Assembly (NCBI RefSeq): GCF_000004075.3
Contig: NC_026657.2
Coordinates: 1,116,001-1,180,000, forward strand
Length of the DNA: 64,000 bases
Direction: 5' to 3'
Origin: Cucumis sativus
Taxonomy: Eukaryota; Streptophyta; Magnoliopsida; Cucurbitales; Cucurbitaceae
Position 1 is the stretch's first letter. Each line of letters opens with the position of its first letter. The position numbers were made by a program, and so were the translations under genes. The notes under the pieces were generated by a model. It did not search any database. It was not told the origin of the DNA and saw only the letters and a program-made list of their open reading frames with translations. This document shows positions 12,125 through 21,947 of this stretch, one piece after another.

Positions 12125-13770
12125 GTTAACCATCCTAGGTTGATCAAAATGGTCTAATTCAGGGTCAAAATGTATAACAAAGAGCTTAATCAGGGTTATC
12201 TTTTACCATTTGTTTTACGACTAAGTGTAGCGAGGACAAACGGTTTACAAGTCTTGTAAGAATAAACAAGATGTGTGCAACTTAGTCATGATACTAGAAA
12301 CATATTCTTAATTAGAGAAAATATCATTTTATACCTCTAAACTTTAGTAATTGTATTAATTAATTTTTTAAAAACTAATAAATATATTGAATTAAATTGT
12401 AAATTTTTATTAGTGAATCAATTTTGTGCTTTGAATTACATTCACTAATTTTTCATTCTATACCTATTTGATTTTCAATTTTCTTTCCTAATATAACAAA
12501 ACTTCTAATTAAGTATATATATATGGAAGATAATGTTTAGGATTTTAATTGATCTAACCATAAAGTTAGAATATGCAATGTAAGCAATGTAAGTGTTCGA
12601 CTAAAACAATGCAATGCAAGTGCTTTTTTAAAAATGAAATTGAAGCGTCTGTATTTATATTTTAAACCAATTGAAACAAGTTGTAGTAATTTTATTTGCA
12701 TAATTTTAATCGAAGATTCAAATATAATAAACATTTTGAATAAGTAAATATAATAAGCTAAAGGGCTTGAAAACAATTTCATCAAGTTAACAATTTTACA
12801 TTATTTAATGTTGAACGGTTCCCATGACTTGAAAAGAAAAGAAAAAGCACCTATCAATTTCAAATCTTTAAGAAAAATATTGAATAAAATCAAATTGAAC
12901 ATCTCACAAATTCATATACTATCATGAAATAATAATATTAACAATAAATATTTATAACATATATCAAAATTTTCAAACGAAAACTTTTCGTGACTTTGAT
13001 AGTTATATATAGAAGTCTATCAATTTTTTATTTTTAATAGAATCCAAAATTTTGCTATAGCTCATAAATATTTTAATTTATTTTGTTGCTTTTAAAAATG
13101 TTCCTAAGTATTCCATAAAAGCAATAATTTAAAATTTAAAATTTAATTTATAACCATTTATCCCACAAAATTCAATCAACCATAGTTTAGTCCCGTAGGG
13201 ATGAACACAATAGATCGAAAAATAGAATTGACTAATCAAAATCGATTAACCTAAAAGCCATAACAAGTAAAAGACAATGAGAGATTTGTTACACTCGTTC
13301 ACAATAAGTCAGCTTAAACATCTATCAAATTAACTATAGTTGATTCAATGGTGACACTATTAGACTAACGTCCATACTTGATTTAGTTATAGGTTGAAAG
13401 GGTAAATAAAAAAGGTGTAAGGATTTTAGGTGAAAAGAGGATGGGAAGAAAATTAAATGAATTCAAAAAGTAGTTGATAGTAAAGACTCCTAACGGAAAA
13501 ATAATACACGTCGACATTTAAAAAAGACGTGCGAATTTGTCACGAAATTCCCGCCTTTTCTATCGGATTTTGGAATAATTTTCCGGCGAAGGAAAATGCA
13601 AACAAAATTAAACTTATAATTTTAAATTTAATCTTTTAATTATTATTGTTATTATTAAATAAAGAGTTATATTAAATTTTGATAAAGAAAAATTAGATTA
13701 AGAAAAGGAAAATTTGACTTTTTTTTTAAAAATGTTTTTGGAAGTAATCGGAAAATTTTATTCGATAGAA
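12125..13770. other. Intergenic spacer between fibrillin and CML genes
   Basis: No gene is visible. The interval about 12950-13110 looks like another member of the foldback family seen elsewhere (TTTGATAG and TCTATCAA arms around 13000-13025). ACGT-core motifs (ACACGTCGACA near 13507, AGACGTGCG near 13526) lie 240-280 bases before the presumed leader of the next gene and may belong to its promoter. Confidence 0.5.
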
Positions 13771-14268
13771 AACTTCCTCCGTTTTGGATTCTTGTTGTTC
13801 TTGTGGAAATTCTTTATTGATCCGATTTTTGGGTGAGTTAGAATATTCACGGGTGATTCGGTCGATCCACCGAACGAGGAGGAAGAACGACGACATTGGT
13901 GCACGTTTTGGATCATTTTGGTCTCGATCTCGATCTGATCAAAAAGCTGTTCAGAAAATTCTCAGTTGGTTTTGATCGATTTGTTTTTTGTTTTTTTTTG
14001 TTTTGGAGAATATTGATTGGAGTTTTTGTAGGTATTGGTGTTGTTGTTGTTTGTGGAGTGGATTGGGTGAATCCGAAGGGGGGAAAGTATTGAAAAATTT
14101 AAGGATTTGATTTTGGATTCTACTGAAGAAGAAGAGCTGGAGGTGATTTGGTAATGGAATGTGGGTTTTGCTTATTTGGGTTTTGGTAGAGATTTGTAAT
14201 TGGAGATAGATTATTGTTGATTTAGGTTTTACAGTAATTTTGAAGCAATTAGAGCTCTGTTTATTAAC

Positions 14269-14760
14269 ATGAGCAACAAACAACCGATTAAGTTAGACGA
14301 CGAACAAATTGCGGAGTTGAGAGAAATCTTCCGGTCGTTTGATCGGAACAACGACGGGAGTTTGACTCAACTTGAACTCGGATCGCTTTTACGATCACTT
14401 GGTTTGAAGCCGAGTCCGGATCAGCTTGAGAGTTTGATAATGAAGGCAGATACGAACAGCAATGGATTAGTTGAATTTTCAGAGTTCGTAGCTTTGGTTG
14501 AGCCGGAGCTGGTATCGGCTAAATGCCCTTACACGGAGGAGCAATTAAAGCAGTTGTTTAGAATGTTCGATAGAGATGGGAATGGGTTCATCACTGCGGC
14601 CGAGTTGGCTCACTCGATGGCCAAACTCGGCCATGCTCTCACCGCGGAGGAACTCACCGGAATGATCAGGGAAGCCGATACCGATGGCGATGGCAGAATC
14701 AATTTTCAAGAGTTCTCTCAGGCAATTACTTCTGCTGCATTTGATAATTCCTGGGCATGA
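14269..14760 (+). CDS. CML18: Calmodulin-like Ca2+ sensor with four EF hands, CML18-like
   Basis: An uninterrupted 163-residue protein. It has four canonical 12-residue EF-hand loops, at 25-36, 61-72, 101-112 and 137-148. Each has Asp at position 1, Gly at 6 and Glu at 12, so all four should bind calcium. No signal peptide or lipidation site is visible, so it is probably a cytosolic or nuclear sensor that relays Ca2+ to target proteins. The C-terminal AAFDNSWA tail and overall length fit the Arabidopsis CML18 (At3g03000) type rather than true calmodulin (149 residues). The leader is long (perhaps from about 13770) and contains an 11-codon uORF (14154-14189). The absence of coding introns is usual in CML genes. 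The specific CML number is inferred by resemblance. Confidence 0.93.
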   Translation: MSNKQPIKLDDEQIAELREIFRSFDRNNDGSLTQLELGSLLRSLGLKPSPDQLESLIMKADTNSNGLVEFSEFVALVEPELVSAKCPYTEEQLKQLFRMFDRDGNGFITAAELAHSMAKLGHALTAEELTGMIREADTDGDGRINFQEFSQAITSAAFDNSWA

Positions 14761-14771
14761 TGATTTTTCTG

Positions 14772-16390
14772 GTAACAATCTTTCTCTCTATCTCTTTCTC
14801 ACATTATATTGGACAATTTCTGCAGTTTTTCTTTCAATTGAGAATGGTAGGAATTTTAGTTCACATATTGGTTTTGTTTACAATATTGAGATTGTAAAGT
14901 CTATGCATATGTTTGCTTTGTGTACTATATCTGTATACATTTGTTCATGTTAGCGAGTTATACATAAGTTAGATTATGCTAAACTAGATTTTTAAAGCCA
15001 TATCTTTACTTATTAATCATGAACTCTTTACATATTAAATGTATACAACATAAACTTGATAATCAAAATAGAAAATGTAGGGAATATAAACTCAAAAGAT
15101 TCAAACTTCAGGCTAAAAGTCACTCTCTATTGAAACCCCTTTCTCATCTTGGAAGTGTTCAAGGCTTTGAGTTTGACTTCTAATGAAGCTAATATTGTTG
15201 GAGTTGGAAACTTTGAGGTTGTATGTTGTTTAGTATGAAGTGAATAAAACATTGGAGGGATGGAGAGAGAAAGAGAGAATCTCTCAATAAATGTGTCAAA
15301 TTCAACAGTGAACACAGTTAAAGTTAGTGAAGTTGAGTTATTTAACACCGACTTATGAAGTTGGTGGACCAAACACCTCTAATAATGTCTTGGGTTTAGT
15401 AGTATTTTCTTTTTGCTATTGTAAAAGGTTTTTGTTTTGTTGTTGTTTGATTTTTACAATTCTTCTTTAGTTTAGTGTTCATTGTTGTCTTTAGATCACT
15501 TTTGTGCACATATCTCTCTCTCTAGTGAATGAAATAAGATGATCATTAAGATTCTCTCGACCAAAGAGTTATGGACAATCTCGGGGAAGATCATCATAGG
15601 GTTTCCCATTCTCTCTTTTCCCCCATCACTCCATAGACAAAAGCATGCCCCTTTCAAGCACTACATTTACTCCAATTCGATTATACTATTTGAAACATCG
15701 CTATGCACTTATACAATCACAAATATTCATGTTTGTTTTGTTCTTTGTTAAATGATGTTACATGATCATATGTAGATTGAAGGGTTCACCTCTATGATTT
15801 GTTAAAGAAAGTATAGGTCTGTCTAGTTATCCCTCTTATCACTAACCTCTGTCGTCATTTACGGATGCATGCTTGACTACATAGATTACTTTTGAAATAT
15901 ATATTGAAACAAAGGTTTATTTGATTAACACAAGTTGAAAAATGTCAACATTGTTGTTATATAAACTTCTTCTGGCAACCATTTGAGCATGAGAAACTAA
16001 GGTGTGTGATTGTAAATCGTTTTGCAGTGACTGGAAACAAACAGCAAATGGGGTGTTACCTGGATGGCAAATTATGATATACCAACACAAAGATCTTGTC
16101 AAGAAACTGAAAATGGTATTTTTGGGGTTAAGTTTGAATGTCTATTTAGTCTTCAAATCTATACCTATTTTTCTCTGCTTGATAAAGACACGATCGAGTT
16201 TAAGTTGTTGGGTTTCAAATTTTGGTTGTTTGCTTATAAAGTTGGAAGTCCAAACCAAAGACTGCTGGGATTTTTGCGAAGTATTTTAATTCCAATTCCA
16301 GTTTTGGATATGGTGTGTAGTTTGATGCTTTCGTGTTTTAACTTTTGTCCATCGAGATCTTGTTTAATTTCATTTTTTAGTCAATGAAAT
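14772..16390 (+). other. Region downstream of CML; possible 3'-UTR intron and exon
   Basis: GTAAC follows the stop codon by about 12 bases (near 14772). A good acceptor (TTTTGCAG) ends at 16027, followed by less AT-rich sequence to about 16380. This could be a 3'-UTR intron of about 1.25 kb with a terminal non-coding exon. A junction so close to the stop would not be expected to trigger nonsense-mediated decay. The alternative is ordinary intergenic DNA. The frames at 16002-16387 match no family I know. Confidence 0.25.
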
Positions 16391-16981
16391 AACTTGAATA
16401 TGATCGCGTAGTTTAAGATTGCGCAAAAGTAATGCTTTTAGTTGATAAATAACTTGAATATCATATCCAATTTAAATAATTTGTATATCTGATATTTATG
16501 TTTTATACTTTTTTATATCCATGAGTGAAGCCACTCCCGCACACCTCAACTAATCTCACGAGACAACTCATCATGGTTTCGTTTATGAGATTTATGTTTT
16601 ATGTTTGGTTTGACTTTCTAACTCGTGAACTCTTCCATTGACAAAAAAATCTTTTTTGGAAATAAGATTAAAAGGAAATTTTGATGGAAAACATGACTTT
16701 TGCCCTCATACATTTAAGATTTTGAATTGAATTGGTTACACATTTTCTAAGCTAGAAAAGTATTAAGTTTTAAGCCATTCGAATAGGAATACTCAGAAAA
16801 AAAAAAGAATTCAAAGAGAGATTGCCGAGCATTTTAACATAAAAATATAAACCTATAATTGAAAGAAAAAAAAGTAGAAAAGTTCTAAAAGAAATGTAAT
16901 ATTTAAATGTTTCTAAGAGCAAAGGGATAATTACAATCAATACCGATTTTAGAAAGAGACATTTACAAAAATAGCAAAACA

Positions 16982-17019
16982 ATTTAGGATAATAGAATGC
17001 ATTTAGGATAATAGAATGC
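16982..17019. repeat. Tandem duplication of a 19-base unit
   Basis: ATTTAGGATAATAGAATGC occurs twice back to back with no mismatch. Such a clean short duplication suggests a recent slippage or repair event. Confidence 0.85.
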
Positions 17020-17114
17020 ATGTCACATAATCATCTAAGTATTTACGATATGCAAAAAAAAAGTACAATAGATTGCTTTTTTCTAAATTTTTTTATGTAA
17101 ATTTTCTTTTAGAA

Positions 17115-17315
17115 ATAATAATAGAAGTGCATAGCAACATATTAAAAAATTACAAATATAACAAAATCTACCATTATTATTGATAGACTCTTGTGGTCTA
17201 TCATAATAAACCAATTTTTACAATATAGCCAATCAACTATAGATAAACTCAAACAAATTTTGCTATATTTGTCATTTTTTAAAAACACGGTTACATTTGC
17301 AACTGTTACCTATTA
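17115..17315. mobile_element. Foldback (MITE-like) repeat
   Basis: There is a central hairpin GATAGAC...GTCTATC (about 17192-17212). The outer arms are imperfectly complementary: AATATAACAAAATCTACC on the left against AAATTTTGCTATATTTGTC on the right. The same arm theme (ACAAAATATAGCAAAA and complement) recurs at 17962-18041 and 29680-29825. It has no coding capacity. Confidence 0.5.
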
Positions 17316-17595
17316 AAAATGTGCTATTAAATCCATTGGAAAAACATGGAGATATTGGTAAGAACTAAGAAGAAACTTGGTAAAGAAAAAAGAAGTTGTG
17401 CTAAGAACTACTAAACCACATTATAATATTTAATCTAACTAGCTTTGCTAAGAAGGTAACAAACAACCATTTGACACACTAGACAATCTTAGCGAACAAG
17501 TCATATGTTACCATCATAAAAGTCGATGGTTTGATTTGCTACTGAGCTTTGAAACAGTAAAGAAAAAGAAAAAGGAACTGCCAAAAAAAGTAAAC

Positions 17596-18626
17596 TCATG
17601 CTTTCTTCTTTTTGGATTTGAGCATCACAGTTCCTACAAAAATGCCTAATAAGCATAGAAGTACCACACCAGCAAATACAGGTATCAATATAGCGTATTC
17701 CTGTGGTAAGAAATAGTTGTGGATGAAGTGATCACTATCTACAAATGGCTGCCATTAAACAAAACAAAATACATTTGGTTATGTTATATTACCGAACAAC
17801 CCAAAATCTTAAAGCAACTAATGAGTTACGGTCAATTCAATTATATCAATACTTAACACTCTCACTCCACCTTGTGAATTTGGACCACCTTGTGAATTTG
17901 GAAATTTGTAGAATACTCACTTTGTTCATCATTACATTACCAAGAGGAAATTGTTACGTTCAAACTATTTATAAAATATAGTAAAAACTTAAATAGACTA
18001 TATAGAGTTTAATAGATTTTGCTATATTTTGTAAATAGTTTCAATATTTTGCTACTTTTGAAAATATCCCTTACAAGAATTCAAAAATAGGATGATGGTA
18101 GAATAGGTATGGTAGTGTTGGAATTACACTCTCAAACTTACAATTGTAAAAGTTGAGCTTTCAAACTTATATAAGTAATAAAATTGTATACTCAAACTTA
18201 CATAATTGTAGAACTGTAACAACTGTATAATGGTATAAGCTGAAGGGTTCAATTTTTATTATATGAAGTCCAATTTTAACGCTATAAGTTTGAGGGCTCA
18301 ACTTTTACAATTGAAAGTTCGATGATATAATTGTAACTATCACCGTATTAAAAAGTGATTTTTGCAATTTGTCTAAAGATATGTTTAATTATACGAATAC
18401 TTTTTCTCTAATAGATAATATTAATCAATCAGAAATATAATCAGCTTTTCAAAAAGAAAAATCATGAATATGATCAAGTTCACTAAATGGAATCACACTT
18501 GGGTTGAGCATCTATAGACATGGAAGAAGAACTTACCAGGATAACAACCCAGAAAGTATAGTAAGTGAATATAGACAAGCTCGTTAGCGATAACAAAAAT
18601 CCAACCGTCTTGTCTGCTAACTCCAT
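17596..18626 (-). CDS. DPM2: Dolichol-phosphate mannosyltransferase subunit 2 (DPM2)
   Basis: Two coding exons on the minus strand, 18626-18537 and 17748-17596, join in frame to an 80-residue protein, the usual length for the family. DPM2 is a small ER membrane subunit that stabilises and regulates dolichol-phosphate-mannose synthase. That enzyme makes Dol-P-Man for N-glycans, GPI anchors and O-mannosylation. The sequence shows two hydrophobic helices (about 9-30 and 50-71) separated by a short polar loop, and a lysine-rich C-terminus (KSKKKKA) that could act as an ER retrieval signal. ELADKTVGFLL at the start and LPQEYAILIPV before helix 2 are family hallmarks. The leader probably comes from an exon near 21030-21110. 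The acceptor before the start codon is at 18644/18643, making a 2.4-kb leader intron. The coding intron carries foldback elements. Confidence 0.95.
17867..17902. repeat. Tandem duplication of an 18-base unit
   Basis: CCACCTTGTGAATTTGGA is repeated twice without a mismatch inside the coding intron of DPM2. Confidence 0.85.
17962..18041. mobile_element. Short foldback element in the DPM2 intron
   Basis: The 25-base left arm (17962-17986) and right arm (18017-18041) are reverse complements with two mismatches around a 30-base loop. The arm sequence (AACTATTTATAAAATATAG) is shared with other foldback copies in the window. This marks it as a small MITE or a decayed fragment of one. Confidence 0.65.
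18118..18345. mobile_element. MITE with long inverted arms in the DPM2 intron
   Basis: Positions 18141-18171 and 18283-18313 are 31-base inverted repeats with two mismatches (core CAATTGTAAAAGTTGAG / CTCAACTTTTACAATTG). Weaker complementarity continues outward to about 18120 and 18345. The internal part repeats the motif CTCAAACTTA. The element lies between the two DPM2 coding exons. A sequence near 5780-5850 (TATATAAGTTTGAGAGTTCA) looks related. No coding capacity; transposase would be supplied in trans. Confidence 0.65.
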
Positions 18627-19059
18627 TTTGAGGCTATTATTTCCTGTGAATAACATAAAAATCATTTCGATATTTAGTTCAACACTCTTAAAGATGCTTT
18701 AAGTTACTTCTCGACCAAAGCACATTAAATTACTTCTCAACGTATAATTTTAGCATGTTAGAACTTAGAAAGACACTCCAAAGTTCCAAACCTAGTCTTA
18801 ATTTAGAGAATACCATGCACCTGTTAGGAATCTCTCTCTAACAACAACCAGCAATGACGCTAAACAACACAAAAGTATTCATAATGGTAGGAAAACGAAC
18901 TATTACAAGCAACGAAACTGTAAGAAACTACCCAAAAAGCAAACAAACTTCTTCAACTATTTCGAGAGAACTGGGAACCTCGCTTTTAGACCCCCGAGTG
19001 TGTTTCAGTACCATACGAGGGCTAAAAAGGGGAATGTTAATGTATGAGGACCACAGTAA

Positions 19060-19400
19060 GTGAGGAGTAACTGAGAGTTTAAATAGTTTGTTAAGAGAAG
19101 AGAGGTGGTGGGGAGGGGGAGTAGTGGGGAGTAGTGGGGAGACCATCTAGAGAGTGAGAGGTTGAGGAGGAGACGATCTCCTGTGATCGTGCTCTTAGTT
19201 GATGTAGAGATTGTATCGAGGGAATGAGTTTGTACTGCTCATTCTCGTAAATAAGATTCGATACCTTTCACTCACCAACCCGAAGCCTTAGCCACACAAT
19301 TCAGAGAAACACCGACACTACTCTAGCCATACAACAACTACCTGCTTTCATCTCCTTACTCGTGTCAGATTACCCTCCATTCCCTTTCTGCCCCTCCTAC
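19060..19400. other. GA/GC-rich patch inside the presumed DPM2 leader intron
   Basis: A G-rich run (GGTGGTGGGGAGGGGGAG near 19104, then GTAGTGGGGA twice) and a balanced-composition segment stand out from the AT-rich intron. A small hairpin GAATGAG...CTCATTC lies near 19221-19245. It reads like the end of an inserted transcript or retroelement, but no reading frame or poly(A) tail identifies it. Confidence 0.3.
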
Positions 19401-21029
19401 TATAGGTTAAGGGTAAGTTGGGCAGCTGAAGAATCACCCATTTTTGTAGATGATTAATCTTGTCAAATCATTCAAGTGAATACATTATCTCACTCATATA
19501 AACTAGATTGTTGAATGAATAATCATAATTCATTTTGATTCTGTGCATGGATGCTAATAGAGCTATCCCTTTTAGTAAATATATATTGCGGGATTGTTAT
19601 GACCTTCAAAGAAAGATAACGATTTATGGTCAACATAATCCGTAATGATATTATAGATCTATGTGCATCCTGGTGCTAATAGACTGTATATGTAAATAAT
19701 CAACCAGAAATCCACCTCCATTAACATCACTCAACTTCTTTGTTTTCCACCTTTTTTTTTCATTTAGGAGAATAGGAATGGACATGGTCGGCCTAGGATT
19801 CATGTTACCCCTGTGCATCGTTACATTTTTCTCAATTAAAGTGGGGTTTTCAATCAAAATGTTCATTATTGTATGAACTAAGAGGAGCACCAGGTGAACA
19901 ATTCAGAACCATACGTTCGGATTAGATTATCATTGATTCTTACAGTTCCATTCCCAAGTGTATTGAAAGAAATACACCGCAACGATTTTTATGTTTTAGA
20001 CATGAAGAGGGCTTTGATTTTTGTAAATATGAAAAATTCTATAACTGAAAGAGCAAAATGAAGGAACTACTGCCTTCGAAAGGGGATATTGCAAAGAAGA
20101 AGGCAAATTTAAAACCTTAAAAGGTAGAAGAGGCGGAAGTGGAACCTATTAAAAAAAGGTTAGAACTGAGGGGCAATGTAGCAACAGTCCTTTTGGAACT
20201 GTCAAGTTAGTATTCAGGAAGACTTCAAAACGTAAGAAATATAAAGAGACTGCTTCAAAATTTGATATTGGAATTTCGAAGTAGAACTATAAACTTAAGG
20301 TTAGGTTAGAATATTAGGTTTTGGTCACCATTTCGTAAACTTGTTCGTGATTACAAAGTTCTTGTCAATTCCACTTGTGTGTTCCTTCATTTCGTTATAT
20401 ACTCTTTATGAATGTTTCCAAAATAATAAAGGACCTGGTCTTTCAAAAATGTTTTTGCTTTTGAAATTTGGTTAAGAATTTAAATATTTTCATAAGAATA
20501 ACGAAAATCATTGCAAAGAAATAGCAAGAAAACAGGACCAATGCTGAAAAAACAAAAAACCAAATGACTATCAAATCTAGCCAAAATAATAAAGGAAAAG
20601 TATCCAACAGTCAATACCATCTTTGTCTCAAAGACAAGCACAGATTCTAGAACCAGAAATGCATATAGCGTAAGTACAATGACATGAAGCAATCCAACCT
20701 CAAACAATCTTCATACCATTACCTGAACATTGTAGTATTTTTTCCCCTGAATTTATTTTCCAACAAATGGTTTGTACTTTATCCTCACATTATTGTAGTT
20801 TTCACGAATATGATAGCTAATGTTCAATTCTTCTTAAGCAGCCAATATCGATCAAGCTAATCACAATACCATCTCATAAATTCGAATAAATTACTATACA
20901 TACAGAACAATAATTATAGAGCTCATATTTCAATGGAATCAAAAAAATCGCGCAATAAAAATCACAACCAAGATCAAAGACTGTCGAAACTTTTGCACGG
21001 TTACCGATAGCTTGGTGTAGAGTCCATAC

Positions 21030-21110
21030 CTGATTGGTCGTCGCCGGAACTCTGAAAGATTGGTGGAACGAACAATTTACGAAAATCAAAGCTGAAAACG
21101 TTGGAAGGAT
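21030..21110 (-). other. Probable non-coding first exon and promoter of DPM2
   Basis: On the minus strand, a GC-richer stretch ends with a good donor, CCAATCAG|GTATGG at 21030/21029. It contains no ATG, as expected for a leader exon. The next minus-strand acceptor in front of a coding start is at 18644, so the leader intron would be 2,386 bases. The upstream boundary is a guess. Confidence 0.4.
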
Positions 21111-21947
21111 TTAGGAATGAGGCAAAATTCTGGGAAGGTTTTTCCGAAGAATGGTCCAACTTGGAATTCTAAATTTGATTTTTAACCCATGTGAGAAAAA
21201 TAAAGATTTTTGGACTTAGACCTTCAAAATCACGCTTCTGTCCTTGTTATTTTATCTTATTGTTCTAATTTTAATGGAATATCATTTTAATTTTATTGTA
21301 AAAAATGACAAAACATTATAAAAAAAAATATTAAACAAGAAAAATATTTATTAGTGTTATTTGTTTTTATAACTTTTCAAGAAATGGATTAAATGTTTAG
21401 TTAATATTTTTAAATATTAACATTTACATTTTCTAAAATTAAGACCGTGATATTTTTATCAATATCGACATTTCAAATTTGGCCTAGATATGCATGAAAG
21501 ATCGAGGAAATGAGTTTCAAAATATCGATATTTTAATTGTCTTTGAAGGGATAGAATTGTATTCTTTTAATAAAAATAAGTCCTCTCGAAGCTCTAAAAC
21601 ATGCACATATGATGACTCAAATTCTGGAGAATAGACATACTATGGGAATAAAAAAATTTAACCAAAAATCCTTCTCTATATTTTTCAATGATGACAAAAA
21701 GTACACAACTTTTAAAGCATACATGTTTCTTAAGTTGATTCAACCTCTAACGACTCTCTAGTTTCATGCTATTATTTTTCTTTTTGTATCAAGACATTAT
21801 ACATGAACTAAGCGATCCAGTTATCGGCCAAAGCTTCAAGTGTCAAGAAGCAGAACAGCAAATCTAGACACTCAATTATCCACAGCTTCAGTTTTCAGTT
21901 GGGCACCATGTCCTAAGATCTTGTAGAGAGAACAATCAAGTTGGTTT

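Noticed and set aside
20060-20290. Possible processed-pseudogene fragment with Lys/Glu-rich frames
   Set aside because: Frames are broken and match nothing I recognise; the AG-rich composition alone can explain them.
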